Position numbers and translations under genes: made by a program
Part shown: in pieces, positions 18,228 through 26,683 of the stretch
How the letters are laid out: every line of letters begins with the position of its first letter
How positions within the stretch are numbered: position 1 is the stretch's first letter
Notes under the pieces: generated by a model
Databases searched by the model: none
Told to the model about the DNA's origin: nothing
What the model saw: the letters and a program-made list of their open reading frames with translations, nothing else
Origin: Actinoallomurus purpureus
GTDB lineage: Bacteria > Actinomycetota > Actinomycetes > Streptosporangiales > Streptosporangiaceae
Direction of reading: 5' to 3'
Length of the DNA stretch: 64,000 nt
Assembly: GCF_024055795.1 (NCBI RefSeq)
Contig: NZ_JAMXMY010000002.1
Coordinates: 124,001-188,000 of the forward strand

Positions 18228-19093
18228 ACCGCCAATTTTCGCAGCCCGTCGAGCGCGGAGGTCACCGGGGCGGCGGCGGGCGGCCGCAGCGGCGACCGTA
18301 CGGCGGCGTCGGCGATCAGGCCCCGCTCGGCGAGCACCGCCTTGATGACGCTGGGGGACGGCTCGGCGAACAGCGCGTTCACCAGGGGCAGCAGCGCGTT
18401 GTGCAGGTGGCGGGCGCGGGCCGGATCCCCGTCCCGTACGGCGCCGGCCATCGCGGCGAACGCGGCCGGGGCGACGTTCGCCGAGGCCGTGACGCCGCCC
18501 GCCGCGCCGAGCTGCAGGAGCGGGTACAGGAACGCGTCATCCCCGCCGAGCACGCCGTGGCCCTCGGCGAGCAGGGTCAGAGTGTCCGCGTCGATCGCTC
18601 CCGCGCAGTGCTTGATGCCGGCGACGTACCCGGTGGCGAGCAGTTCGAGAAGCGTCTCGACGCGCAGCGTCTTTCCCGTGCGGTACGGGACGTTGTAGAC
18701 GATCAGCGGCACTCCGGCCGCCGCGCCGACCGCCGCGAAGTGGTCGAGGACGCCCTCGTCGGTGGGGCGGACGTAGTACGGCACGACGGCGAGCAGCAGG
18801 TCCGCGGAGGTCGCGCGGTCCAGTGCCTGCCGGGCCGACTCGTCGGTGCCGATCGTGCCCGCGCCGACGGTCAGCGGCGTGCCGTACGCGTCGCTGACCT
18901 TCCGGCAGGTCGCGATGACCCTGCGCCGCTCGTCGGCGGTGAGCAGGGCGCCCTCACCCGTGGTGGCGAGCGCGACCAGCCCAGCGGCGCCCTCGGTGAG
19001 GACGTGGTGGGCCAGGCGTTCGAGGGAGGGGACGTCGAGGGCTCCATCCGGTCCGAACGGCGTGACGAGCGGAACGTGGATGCCATGGAGCAT
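18224..19093 (-). CDS. Dihydrodipicolinate synthase (DapA) family aldolase
   Basis: 289 residues. TIM-barrel pyruvate-dependent class I aldolase with Schiff-base Lys161 (GIKHCAG), Tyr133 (YNVPYRTG), Thr44/Thr45 (TTGEG) and Arg138, the carboxylate-binding arginine of true 4-hydroxy-tetrahydrodipicolinate synthases. Because the gene sits in a transporter/oxidoreductase operon rather than with dap genes, it may act on another aldehyde. ATG 19093 follows GGAG at 6 nt. Confidence 0.85.
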   Translation of the reverse strand: MLHGIHVPLVTPFGPDGALDVPSLERLAHHVLTEGAAGLVALATTGEGALLTADERRRVIATCRKVSDAYGTPLTVGAGTIGTDESARQALDRATSADLLLAVVPYYVRPTDEGVLDHFAAVGAAAGVPLIVYNVPYRTGKTLRVETLLELLATGYVAGIKHCAGAIDADTLTLLAEGHGVLGGDDAFLYPLLQLGAAGGVTASANVAPAAFAAMAGAVRDGDPARARHLHNALLPLVNALFAEPSPSVIKAVLAERGLIADAAVRSPLRPPAAAPVTSALDGLRKLAV

Positions 19094-19104
19094 CGAGGTC
19101 TCCT

Positions 19105-20013
19105 TCAGCGGGTCCGGGCGAGGGCGGCGGGCGGGGCGTCGGCCGGTCGCCGGGAGGGCTTGCGGCGGCGGACGCTGCCGAGGGCGACACCGCCGACGAT
19201 GAGGCCGCCCGCGATCACGTCGGGGGCCGTGATCTGCTCGCCGAGCACGAGCGCGGCCGAGGACATGCCGAACAGCGGCACCAGGAGCGAGTAGATCGCG
19301 ACCTGCCCGGCGTTGTACCGGCGCATCAGCCGGCCCCAGAGTCCGAATCCGACGAGCGTCGACAGGTAGGCGATGTAGGCGAGCGCGCCCAAGGCGCTCG
19401 CCGAGATGTGCGTCAGCGCGTGCAGGTCCGCCCAAGGACCCTCGAAGATCAGTGACAGGGCGAGCAGCGGCAGCGGCGGCACCACGCTGACCCAGACCAT
19501 GAACCCGAACATGTCCGGCGGTTGCGCCTTCCGCATGCCGATGTTGGCCAGTCCCCACATGCCCGCCGCGCCGACGCACAGTGCGAACGCGAGCACCGGG
19601 CCGCCCTGGCCCAGCGACAGAGCGATCACCCCGATGCCGGCGAACGCCACGAGCATCCCCGCCAACTGCGCCCGGCGCATCCGTTCGCCCAGCATCGGCA
19701 CGGCGAACGCGGCCGTGAACAGTGCCTGGGTCTGCAGGACGAGCGATGCCAAGCCGGCGGGCATCCCCAGGTGCATGGCGATGAACAGCAGGCCGAACTG
19801 CCCGACGCCGAGGGGGAGCCCGACGAGCGCCAGGCGCCGCCACGGGATCGCCGGCCGCCGGACGAACAGGATGGCGGGGAACGCCGCCGCGACGAAGCGC
19901 ACCGCGGCGAACAGCAGGGGCGGCAGGGTGCCGAGCCCGACGTCGATCACGACGAAGTTGAAGCCCCAGATCGCGGCGATCATCACCGCGATGGCGATGT
20001 GGCGAGGTCTCAT
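19105..20013 (-). CDS. EamA/DMT-family transporter
   Basis: 302 residues, ten predicted helices in two EamA halves (AIWGFNFVVIDVGL ... ALFTAAFAVPMLGERMRRAQ ... AALVLGEQITAPDVIAGGLIVGG). Members export amino acids or other small metabolites. First gene of the operon, 11 nt before the dapA-like gene, and divergent from the LysR gene. The strong GE motifs at both half ends support the family call; the substrate is unknown. Confidence 0.9.
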   Translation of the reverse strand: MRPRHIAIAVMIAAIWGFNFVVIDVGLGTLPPLLFAAVRFVAAAFPAILFVRRPAIPWRRLALVGLPLGVGQFGLLFIAMHLGMPAGLASLVLQTQALFTAAFAVPMLGERMRRAQLAGMLVAFAGIGVIALSLGQGGPVLAFALCVGAAGMWGLANIGMRKAQPPDMFGFMVWVSVVPPLPLLALSLIFEGPWADLHALTHISASALGALAYIAYLSTLVGFGLWGRLMRRYNAGQVAIYSLLVPLFGMSSAALVLGEQITAPDVIAGGLIVGGVALGSVRRRKPSRRPADAPPAALARTR

Positions 20014-20015
20014 GC

Positions 20016-20038
20016 CCTCGATGCTCGTGGCATCGAGG
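20016..20038. promoter_or_regulatory. Inverted repeat in the eamA/lysR divergent promoter
   Basis: CCTCGATGC (20016-20024) and GCATCGAGG (20030-20038), 9-bp perfect arms with a 5-bp spacer, directly before the transporter start. Position and symmetry suit the LysR regulator or another repressor of the operon. Confidence 0.55.
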
Positions 20039-20058
20039 TTTTAGGACAAGCGAATGTT

Positions 20059-20086
20059 CCTTAAGGTGTCCGTGTAGCATGACTAC
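20059..20086 (+). promoter_or_regulatory. Probable leaderless promoter of the lysR gene
   Basis: TAGCAT at 20075-20080 lies 6 nt before ATG 20087, where a -10 box would place the transcript start on the start codon. No ribosome binding site is visible. A palindrome CCTTAAGG (20059-20066) sits at about -25. Confidence 0.45.
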
Positions 20087-20983
20087 ATGCTGGATTTGGA
20101 GCGGCTACGCGCCCTCAACGCCGTGGCCACGTACGGTTCCGTCAGCGCCGCCGCCGACGTCCTGCACGTCACGACCTCCGCCGTGTCCCAGCAGGTCGCC
20201 AAGCTCGAACGGGAGACCGGCCAGAAGCTCCTGGAGCGGAACGGCCGCGGCGTCCGCCTCACCGACGCCGCCGCGCTCCTCGCCGCGCACGCCGAGCGCA
20301 TCCTCTCCATGGTCGAGGCGGCGGAGTCCGACCTGGAGGCCCACCGGGGCGCCGTCGTCGGCGAGCTCGCCGTCGCGGCGTTCCCCACGGCAGCGCGCGG
20401 CCTGATGCCGCCCGCCCTGAGCCTGATGGCCGTGGAACACCCCCGGCTCACGGTGACCCTGCGCGAGCTGGAGCCGCATTCGTCCGTGCCCCTGGCCGCG
20501 CGCGGCGAGATCGACCTGGGCATCGTCCAGGACTGGTTCAACGTGCCGCTCGCGATCCCGGACGGCCTGGTGAAGGCGCCGCTGCTCGACGACGTCGCCG
20601 ACGTGGCCCTGCCCGCCGGCCACCCCCTCGCCGACCGGGACGTCATCGACCTGGCCGGCATGCGCGGCGAGGCGTGGATCGCCCAGTCGGCCGGCGCGAT
20701 CTGCCGCGAGTGGCTGGAGCACACGCTCCGTACGGCGAGCCTCGAACCGCGCATCAACCACACCGCCGACGAGTACGCCACGCAGCTCGCCCTCGTGGCC
20801 GCCGGCCTGGGGTGCGCGGTCATCCCCCGCCTGGGCCGCTGCGACGTCCCGCCCGGCGTACGCATCGTCGCGGTACGTCCCGCGCTGACCCGGCATGTGT
20901 ACGGCGTCTGGCGCGCCGAGGCCGCCCGCCGCCCGGCCATCCGCGCCGCCGTCGCCGCCCTCCGCGCGGCCGCCGGCGCGTGA
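20087..20983 (+). CDS. LysR-family transcriptional regulator
   Basis: 298 residues. N-terminal LysR helix-turn-helix (LERLRALNAVATYGSVSAAADVLHVTTSAVSQQVAKLERETG) and the periplasmic-binding-like effector domain (GELAVAAFPTAARGLMPPAL ... GLGCAVIPRLG). Transcribed away from the EamA/DapA-like/F420-oxidoreductase operon, which it most likely controls. Its stop overlaps the GTG that opens the truncated Fic frame. Confidence 0.93.
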   Translation: MLDLERLRALNAVATYGSVSAAADVLHVTTSAVSQQVAKLERETGQKLLERNGRGVRLTDAAALLAAHAERILSMVEAAESDLEAHRGAVVGELAVAAFPTAARGLMPPALSLMAVEHPRLTVTLRELEPHSSVPLAARGEIDLGIVQDWFNVPLAIPDGLVKAPLLDDVADVALPAGHPLADRDVIDLAGMRGEAWIAQSAGAICREWLEHTLRTASLEPRINHTADEYATQLALVAAGLGCAVIPRLGRCDVPPGVRIVAVRPALTRHVYGVWRAEAARRPAIRAAVAALRAAAGA

Positions 20984-21372
20984 ATTTCGGCGGTTTTGAG
21001 CTGGCCGAGCGCTTGACCGGACCGTTTGAACGCGCGGTGTACGTGATGTTCCTCGTCGCCGAGGTCCACCCGTTCGACGACGGTAACGGGCGGATCGCGA
21101 GGATCATGATGAACGCGGAGCTCGTGGCGGGTGGCGAGGTGCGCATCATCGTCCCGATCGTGTACCGGGCGAACTACCTGTCGGCCCTTAAGGGCGCCAC
21201 GCACAACGGCGCGTACGGGGCGCTGGTCAAGATGCTCTCCTTCGCCCGCAAGTACACCGCGCGGATCGACTTCTCCGAGCGGGCGCCGGCGGAGGCCGGC
21301 CTGGAGCGCACGAACGCCTTCCTCGACGCCCACGAGGCCGACGAGGCGAGGGTCCGGCTCGTCCTGCCCTGA
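20980..21372 (+). pseudogene. 5'-truncated Fic-domain protein
   Basis: 130 residues from a GTG overlapping the lysR stop. The frame begins inside a Fic domain (FELAERLTGPFERAVYVMFLVAEVHPFDDGNGRIARIMMNAEL); the catalytic motif HPFDDGNGR is intact (His30). Full Fic AMP-transferases of this type are usually over 300 residues, so the N-terminal part, including any inhibitory helix, is missing; upstream sequence is the lysR gene. It could still be translated, but a deletion remnant is more likely. Confidence 0.75.
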
Positions 21373-21461
21373 TCTTTTTCGGAGGTGACCGGTAAAGGTG
21401 GGACGGGGCACCGGAAGTACTGGTGAAAGGTCACCGACCCCCCCCGAAGGGCAGGGATTCC

Positions 21462-22019
21462 GTGGACGACCCGGAGAACTCCCGAAGACGCTTCACCGAG
21501 CTCTACGACGAGAACTACCGGCGCGTGCTGGGCTACGTGATCACCCGCACCGAGCCGCACGCCGCCGAGGACATCGTCAGCGAGACGTTCGTCATCGCCT
21601 GGCGGCGCCTGGACCAGATACGGGAGCCGGCGCTGCCCTGGCTCATCGGCGTGGCCCGCAACCTGCTGCTCAAGCAGCGCGACAGCGGGTTCCGGCGGCG
21701 TGCGCTGGTCGACCGGGTCACCGCGATGACCACCGACGCCGACCTCGTGGCGTGGGACGTCGCCGATCACGTCGTCGAGCGGGACAGCGCGCTCGGGGCG
21801 ATCGCCCGGCTGTCCGAGAACGACGTCGAGGTGCTCTCCCTGGTCATGTGGCACGGCCTGGCGCCACGCGACGCCGCGAAGGTCGTCGGCTGCTCGGCGG
21901 CGGCGTTCTTCGTCCGCCTGCACCGCGCCCGGCGCCGCCTCGCCAAGGCGATCGACAACGCCCCCGCGCCCGGCGCCCGCCGTCCCGCCTCCCGCGTCGC
22001 CGACAGGGCGACCCGATGA
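21462..22019 (+). CDS. ECF-type RNA polymerase sigma factor
   Basis: 185 residues. Region 2 (RFTELYDENYRRVLGYVITRTEPHAAEDIVSETFVIAWRRLDQI, PWLIGVARNLL) and region 4 (NDVEVLSLVMWHGLAPRDAAKVVGCSAAAFFVRLHRARRRL) are complete. GTG 21462 follows GCAGGGA; GTG 21423 is an alternative. It shares an ATGA overlap with the next gene, whose product has one membrane helix, the usual arrangement for an ECF factor and a membrane partner. Confidence 0.92.
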   Translation: MDDPENSRRRFTELYDENYRRVLGYVITRTEPHAAEDIVSETFVIAWRRLDQIREPALPWLIGVARNLLLKQRDSGFRRRALVDRVTAMTTDADLVAWDVADHVVERDSALGAIARLSENDVEVLSLVMWHGLAPRDAAKVVGCSAAAFFVRLHRARRRLAKAIDNAPAPGARRPASRVADRATR

Positions 22020-23197
22020 CTTCTGGAGTCTCGATGAACCGCAACGCCGATGACATGTTCCGTACGCTCAGGCCGTCCGGCCTGGACACCGCGGTCGCCG
22101 AGTCCCACGCACGCCGCCGCGAGCAGGACCTGGCCAATGCCCTGAACGACGCCCGGCCCGGCCTTGCCGTCCCCGTGACGACCGCCCGGCGCCGGATGCC
22201 GCGCGTGCTGATCGCGGGTCTCGCGGCCGGCGCGGTGGCCGCCACCGCGGCCGGCGTGATCGTCGCGTCCGACGGCTCCGGCCGCTCGGGTGGCGTGCGG
22301 CCGACCGCGTCGGGGACCGGCCAGGCGTTGGACGCGCGCACCGTCCTGCTCGCCAGCGCTGAGACCGTCGCCAGGACGCCGGCCACCACCGGCGCCTACT
22401 GGTACGTCCGGGAACGCGAGACGGGTCTCGTCCAACCGGACACCGCGATCGACAAGGCGACCGCGAAGAGGCTCGCCGCGAAGGGGCGTGTCCTGAAGTC
22501 CGCTCCGATCACCGCGTCCGTGAGCAAGACCGAGGAGAGCTGGGACGGCCGTAATCGTCACGACCGTACGATCACCGGCATCGACCCGAAGATCACCTTC
22601 GCCTCGCCGGCCGAGGAGGCCAAGTGGAAGAGGATGAGCCCGGCGGAGCGCCGGCGGTGGGATCTGGACGTGTCGGGGAAGCCGCAGGTCAGCAACTATG
22701 ACTTCTCGAAAGTCAGGCTCAGCCCGACTCAGCGGGACCAGTCGATCGAGCAACTGACCAAGCTGCCGACGGACGTCGCCGCGCTCGAGAGGGTGATGCG
22801 CAAGTGGTACAAGGACGAGAACCAGGAGTCGACCGACCACGACGGCGTGCCGACGGGTGACAGCTTCGCGCTCTCCGTCTTCGGCAACGCCCAGGACCTC
22901 TTGGCGGGTCCGCTCACGCCCGGTACGAAGGCCGCGCTGTACCGCGTGCTCGCCAAGCAGCCGGGCATCCGCTACCTCGGCACGGCAACCGACCCGATGG
23001 GCCGCAAGGGCGCGGTCCTCGCCATGGGGTCCGGCGATGACGCCCAGCAGGCCAAGTCGGGCGGGGAGATCCGTCTGATCATCGACCCGAAGACGGGACA
23101 GCTCCTCGCCCAGGAGTCAGGGGACCGCAAGGCCCCCATGCTGATCATGACGTACGAGGCCATGGGCTGGGTGAAGAGCCTCGGCGCCCGACCCTGA
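22016..23197 (+). CDS. CU044_5270-family membrane protein, sigma-factor partner
   Basis: 393 residues. A charged cytoplasmic N-terminus (~60 residues), one helix (VLIAGLAAGAVAATAAGVIVA) and a long extracytoplasmic domain. The ATGA overlap with the ECF sigma gene suggests an anti-sigma or signal-sensing role, but no zinc anti-sigma motif is visible. The C-terminal region (LTPGTKAALYRVLAKQPGIRYLG) resembles the partial gene at the left edge of the window. Two hairpins follow. Confidence 0.75.
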   Translation: MTSGVSMNRNADDMFRTLRPSGLDTAVAESHARRREQDLANALNDARPGLAVPVTTARRRMPRVLIAGLAAGAVAATAAGVIVASDGSGRSGGVRPTASGTGQALDARTVLLASAETVARTPATTGAYWYVRERETGLVQPDTAIDKATAKRLAAKGRVLKSAPITASVSKTEESWDGRNRHDRTITGIDPKITFASPAEEAKWKRMSPAERRRWDLDVSGKPQVSNYDFSKVRLSPTQRDQSIEQLTKLPTDVAALERVMRKWYKDENQESTDHDGVPTGDSFALSVFGNAQDLLAGPLTPGTKAALYRVLAKQPGIRYLGTATDPMGRKGAVLAMGSGDDAQQAKSGGEIRLIIDPKTGQLLAQESGDRKAPMLIMTYEAMGWVKSLGARP

Positions 23198-23219
23198 ACG
23201 AGCCGGGGCCTGGCGGCAC

Positions 23220-23247
23220 TGCGGGCGAGCCGCGCGGCTCGCCCGCA
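23220..23247 (+). terminator. Hairpin after the sigma/CU044 genes
   Basis: Perfect 12-bp arms TGCGGGCGAGCC / GGCTCGCCCGCA with a GCGC loop, 22 nt after the stop. Confidence 0.75.
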
Positions 23248-23269
23248 GGTCCTCACCCCGTGACCGGCC

Positions 23270-23303
23270 GAAGGGCCGCCCGCGCATCGCCGGGCGGCCC
23301 TTC
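23270..23303 (-). terminator. Hairpin after the alpha/beta-hydrolase gene
   Basis: Perfect 13-bp arms GAAGGGCCGCCCG / CGGGCGGCCCTTC with an 8-nt loop, eight bases beyond the minus-strand stop at 23312. Confidence 0.75.
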
Positions 23304-23311
23304 ACCGTGGC

Positions 23312-24214
23312 TCAGCCCTTCGCGGCGTGGAGCAGGTCGGTGATCGCCTGAAGCACGGTGTCGGGGCGTTCCTCGTGCATGAAGCCGTGCCCGGCGTCGT
23401 CGAGAACGCGCTGCTCGCCGCGGGGGACCGACGCGGCCAGTTCCGCGTGGATGGTGCGTTTGATCTCGTTGATCTCGCGTAGGAGATCTCCGGGCCACAG
23501 GTGGGCCTGGGTCGCGTCGTGACCCATGGCGGTGAGCACGATGAGGGGCACGTCGGGCAGGTCCGGTGCGCGCCGGAGCTCGTCGGCGACCTCGGTGTAG
23601 AGGTTCTTGTCCTCGTTCCACGCGGTCCGCCACGCGGTGAGGTGGTGCTCGATGAGCGGCCCGCGGACGGAGTCCGGCCAGGCGGCGAAGTGCTCGGCGA
23701 GCGCGGGGCGGGAGCGCTGGATCTGCTCCTCGGTCGGCTCCGGCAGTTCCTGACTCTTCATCTTCTCCAGCATCTCCGGGACCTGCGCGGGCGCGCGGAC
23801 GAGGAAGTCCTCGTGCGTCGGGTCCAGCAGGAGCAGCCCGGCCACCTCGTCGGGGAATCGCTGGGCGAAGTGGCGCGCGTAGCCGCCGCCCAGGGAGTGG
23901 CCGACGAGTACGTACGGGGCCGGAATCCCGGCGGCGGGCAGTAGGGCGTGCAGTTCGTCGGTGACCGCGGTGGCCGTACGGGGCAGCTCCACCGGGTCGC
24001 TCCACCCGGTGCCCGCCCGGTCGTAGATGACGCTGCTGGTCAGCTCGGCCACGCGGTTCTGGGTGTTCACGTAGTCCAGGCCGACCAGGCCGGCTCCCGG
24101 TAGGAAGACCACGGCCGGCTCACCGGTGCCGGACCGGTGCAGCATCAGCCGCCGGCCCCCCACGTCGTACAGACGCCCCAGCGGAGGCCGGTTCTCCAGT
24201 GTCGCAGGCGGCAC
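23312..24214 (-). CDS. Alpha/beta hydrolase
   Basis: 300 residues. Nucleophile elbow GHSLGGG (Ser107), oxyanion-hole region FLPGAGLVGLDY, and catalytic His in DDAGHGFMHEERP; a cap of about 90 residues lies between. Substrate unknown; similar proteins act on esters or epoxides. The GTG at 24214 follows GGAG. It is divergent from a helix-turn-helix regulator with a shared palindrome, so it is probably controlled by that regulator. Confidence 0.9.
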   Translation of the reverse strand: MPPATLENRPPLGRLYDVGGRRLMLHRSGTGEPAVVFLPGAGLVGLDYVNTQNRVAELTSSVIYDRAGTGWSDPVELPRTATAVTDELHALLPAAGIPAPYVLVGHSLGGGYARHFAQRFPDEVAGLLLLDPTHEDFLVRAPAQVPEMLEKMKSQELPEPTEEQIQRSRPALAEHFAAWPDSVRGPLIEHHLTAWRTAWNEDKNLYTEVADELRRAPDLPDVPLIVLTAMGHDATQAHLWPGDLLREINEIKRTIHAELAASVPRGEQRVLDDAGHGFMHEERPDTVLQAITDLLHAAKG

Positions 24215-24236
24215 GAGCCACTCCTCAGATCATTGG

Positions 24237-24250
24237 TCTCAACTTTGAGA
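24237..24250. promoter_or_regulatory. Operator palindrome between hydrolase and HTH regulator
   Basis: TCTCAACTTTGAGA is TCTCAA and its complement TTGAGA around CT. It lies 22 bp before the hydrolase start and 28 bp before the regulator start, placed to control both divergent genes. Confidence 0.6.
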
Positions 24251-24278
24251 ACGGTATCACTCGTGAGATCGTAGGGGA

Positions 24279-24818
24279 ATGGACACCGTGGATCTGCTCC
24301 TGCATCCGGTGCGGCTCCGCGTCGTGCACGCCATGTCCGGTGAGCGGACGCTCACGACCGCCCAGCTGTGCGACCTCCTGCCCGACGTCTCGAAGGCCAC
24401 CGTCTACCGGCACGTCGGCCTGCTGGCCGACGGAGGTCTTCTCGAGGTCGACGGCGAGCAGCGGGTGCGCGGCGCCGTCGAACGCCGGTACCGGCTGTGC
24501 CGGGCACGAGCCGTCATCGACGCCGAGACGGCCGCGTCCGTGTCACCGGAGGACCATCGCCGCGTGTTCGCCGTCGCCATGGCCACGCTGCTGGCCGAAT
24601 TCAACGCCTACCTCGACCGCGACCACGCCGACCCGGTCGCCGACGCCGTCGGCTACCGCCAGCACGCGATCTGGCTCAGCCCCGACGAGCGCGCCGAGAT
24701 GATCGGCGAGCTCCGCGACGTGATCGTCTCCCGGATGGCCCACGAACCCTCCCCGGACCGCGTCCGCCACCTCCTCAGCCCCATCCTCTTCCCCGCCGAG
24801 ACGACGCCGGACCCCTGA
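24279..24818 (+). CDS. Helix-turn-helix transcriptional regulator (ArsR-like winged helix)
   Basis: 179 residues. N-terminal winged helix (LLLHPVRLRVVHAMSGERTLTTAQLCDLLPDVSKATVYRHVGLLADGGLLEV) and an alpha-helical effector half (LLAEFNAYLDRDHADPVADAVGYRQHAIWLS). ATG 24279 follows GGGGA. It most likely represses the divergent hydrolase and itself through the TCTCAA-TTGAGA palindrome. No metal-binding cysteines are seen. Confidence 0.88.
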   Translation: MDTVDLLLHPVRLRVVHAMSGERTLTTAQLCDLLPDVSKATVYRHVGLLADGGLLEVDGEQRVRGAVERRYRLCRARAVIDAETAASVSPEDHRRVFAVAMATLLAEFNAYLDRDHADPVADAVGYRQHAIWLSPDERAEMIGELRDVIVSRMAHEPSPDRVRHLLSPILFPAETTPDP

Positions 24819-24913
24819 CGAAAGTCGGTGGTCCGGGCTGTCGATCGCCCAATGTGGTCCTGGTGGGCCGAGCCGTACGTTCCTGTCGACCTGACACGGA
24901 ACGGGGCGAGATC

Positions 24914-25849
24914 GTGATCACTCTTCGGGGCCTGACCAAACGGTACGGCGAGACGACGGCGGTACGGGATCTGTCGCTGGAGGTCCTGCCCGGCAGGGTC
25001 ACCGGGTTTCTGGGACCCAATGGGGCCGGCAAATCCACCACGATGCGGATGATCCTCGGGCTCGACCGGCCGACCGCCGGCGAGGCCCTCGTGTGCGGGC
25101 GGCCGTACGCCGCCCTGCGGAATCCGCTGCGGCGGGTGGGCGCGCTCCTCGACGCCAAGGCGGTTCATGCGGGGCGGAGCGCCCGCGCTCACCTGCTGGC
25201 GATGGCGCGGAGCAACGGCATCCCGGCCCGGCGGGTCGGGGAGGTCATCGACGTCGTCGGCCTGACGCCGGTGGCCCGCAAGCGGGCGGGGACGTTCTCG
25301 CTCGGCATGAGCCAGCGGCTCGGGATCGCGGGCGCGCTGCTCGGCGACCCGGAGGTGCTGCTGTTCGACGAGCCGGTGAACGGCCTCGACCCCGACGGGG
25401 TCCGGTGGGTCCGCGAACTGGCGCGGTCCCTGGCGGACGAGGGCCGTACGGTGCTCGTCTCCAGCCACCTCATGAGCGAGATGCAGCTGACCGCCGACCG
25501 GCTCGTCGTGATCGGGAAGGGCCGGTTGCTGGCCGACGCGCCGATCGCCGAGGTGATCGCCGGCAGTTCGCGCAACCGCGTGGTGGTGCGCAGCCCCGAC
25601 ACGGACCGGCTCCGCCTGCTGGCCGACCGGCTGACCGCGGCGGGCATGACGGTGGAGCGGGTCTCCGCACAGGAGATGACCGTGTGGGAGGGCTCCGTGG
25701 AGGCCGTGGGGGACCTGGCCCACCGGCTGGCGGTGCCCCTGCACCGCCTGGAGGAACGCGCGGCGTCGCTGGAGCAGGCGTACATGGAACTCACCGCGGA
25801 AAGCGTCGAATTCGGCGCACCGGCGGCGGCGGGCGGGGCGGGGCGATGA
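24914..25849 (+). CDS. ABC transporter ATP-binding protein
   Basis: 311 residues. Walker A GPNGAGKST, signature FSLGMSQRLGIAGALLGDP, Walker B VLLFDEPVNGLD and the H-loop SSHLMSEM are present; the ~90-residue C-terminal domain is typical of DrrA/CcmA-type exporters. GTG 24914 is the start that places Walker A at the normal distance. It overlaps the permease gene by ATGA. Substrate unknown. Confidence 0.95.
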   Translation: MITLRGLTKRYGETTAVRDLSLEVLPGRVTGFLGPNGAGKSTTMRMILGLDRPTAGEALVCGRPYAALRNPLRRVGALLDAKAVHAGRSARAHLLAMARSNGIPARRVGEVIDVVGLTPVARKRAGTFSLGMSQRLGIAGALLGDPEVLLFDEPVNGLDPDGVRWVRELARSLADEGRTVLVSSHLMSEMQLTADRLVVIGKGRLLADAPIAEVIAGSSRNRVVVRSPDTDRLRLLADRLTAAGMTVERVSAQEMTVWEGSVEAVGDLAHRLAVPLHRLEERAASLEQAYMELTAESVEFGAPAAAGGAGR

Positions 25850-26634
25850 CGGCGACCACCCGTACGGCACGGCGTGGCGGCGGTCTGCCCGGGGCGGTCG
25901 CGGCCGAGTGGACGAAGCTGTGGTCGGTGCGTTCCACCTGGTGGTGCCTGCTGGGCGCGGCGGCGGTGATGGCGGCGGTCTGCGCCCAACTGGCCGTCTC
26001 CCACGTGTACGACAACACCCATCCCGACCGGCCGCATCCCGGGGTGGAGTCCGCCGGCGAGGTGGCGATCTCGGCGGTCGGCCTGGTGCAGGTGGTGATG
26101 CTCGCGGTGGCGATGACGGTGATCACCTCGGAGTACTCCACCGGCCTGATCCGTTCCACGCTGCTGTGGACCCCCGTACGCCGGCGATTGCTGCTGGCCA
26201 AGGCGGTGGTGCTCGTTCCGGTGATGTTCGCCGTCGGAACCGTGCTCGGACTGCTCGGCGCCGGGGCGGCCTCCCCGCTGCTCGGCCGCTGGGGCACCTT
26301 CCCGGTGCCCGATGTCATCGCCGACGCCATGGCCGTCGGCACGTACGCCGCCGTGGCCGGGGTGTTCACGCTGGGCGTCGGAGCGGTGCTGCGGAGCGCC
26401 GTCGGCACCCTGACCACGGTGTTCCTGGTGCTGATGGTGCTGCCGACGCTCCTCGGCGCGGTCGGCGGACCGGGCGAGAAGGCCGGCCGGGTCCTGCCGA
26501 GCGTCGCGGGCGACCACTTCATGCGCGGGGACGCCCATCCGTACGGTCCGATGGTGGGCCTGGCCGTCACCGTCGGATGGGCGGCGATCGCCATGCTGGC
26601 CGGAGCGTGGGTGCTCCACCGCCGCGACGCCTGA
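25846..26634 (+). CDS. ABC transporter permease (ABC-2 type)
   Basis: 262 residues, six predicted helices. The start AAEWTKLWSVRSTWW and ITSEYSTGLIRSTLLWTPVRRRLLLAKA are typical of actinomycete ABC-2 permeases that pair with a DrrA-like ATPase. The four-base overlap with the ATPase gene implies coupled translation and a two-protein exporter. Confidence 0.93.
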   Translation: MTATTRTARRGGGLPGAVAAEWTKLWSVRSTWWCLLGAAAVMAAVCAQLAVSHVYDNTHPDRPHPGVESAGEVAISAVGLVQVVMLAVAMTVITSEYSTGLIRSTLLWTPVRRRLLLAKAVVLVPVMFAVGTVLGLLGAGAASPLLGRWGTFPVPDVIADAMAVGTYAAVAGVFTLGVGAVLRSAVGTLTTVFLVLMVLPTLLGAVGGPGEKAGRVLPSVAGDHFMRGDAHPYGPMVGLAVTVGWAAIAMLAGAWVLHRRDA

Positions 26635-26683
26635 GGGACGATCGATCAGCCGTGGCCGCCGGAGGCCGGAGTAGTGTCGGAGG

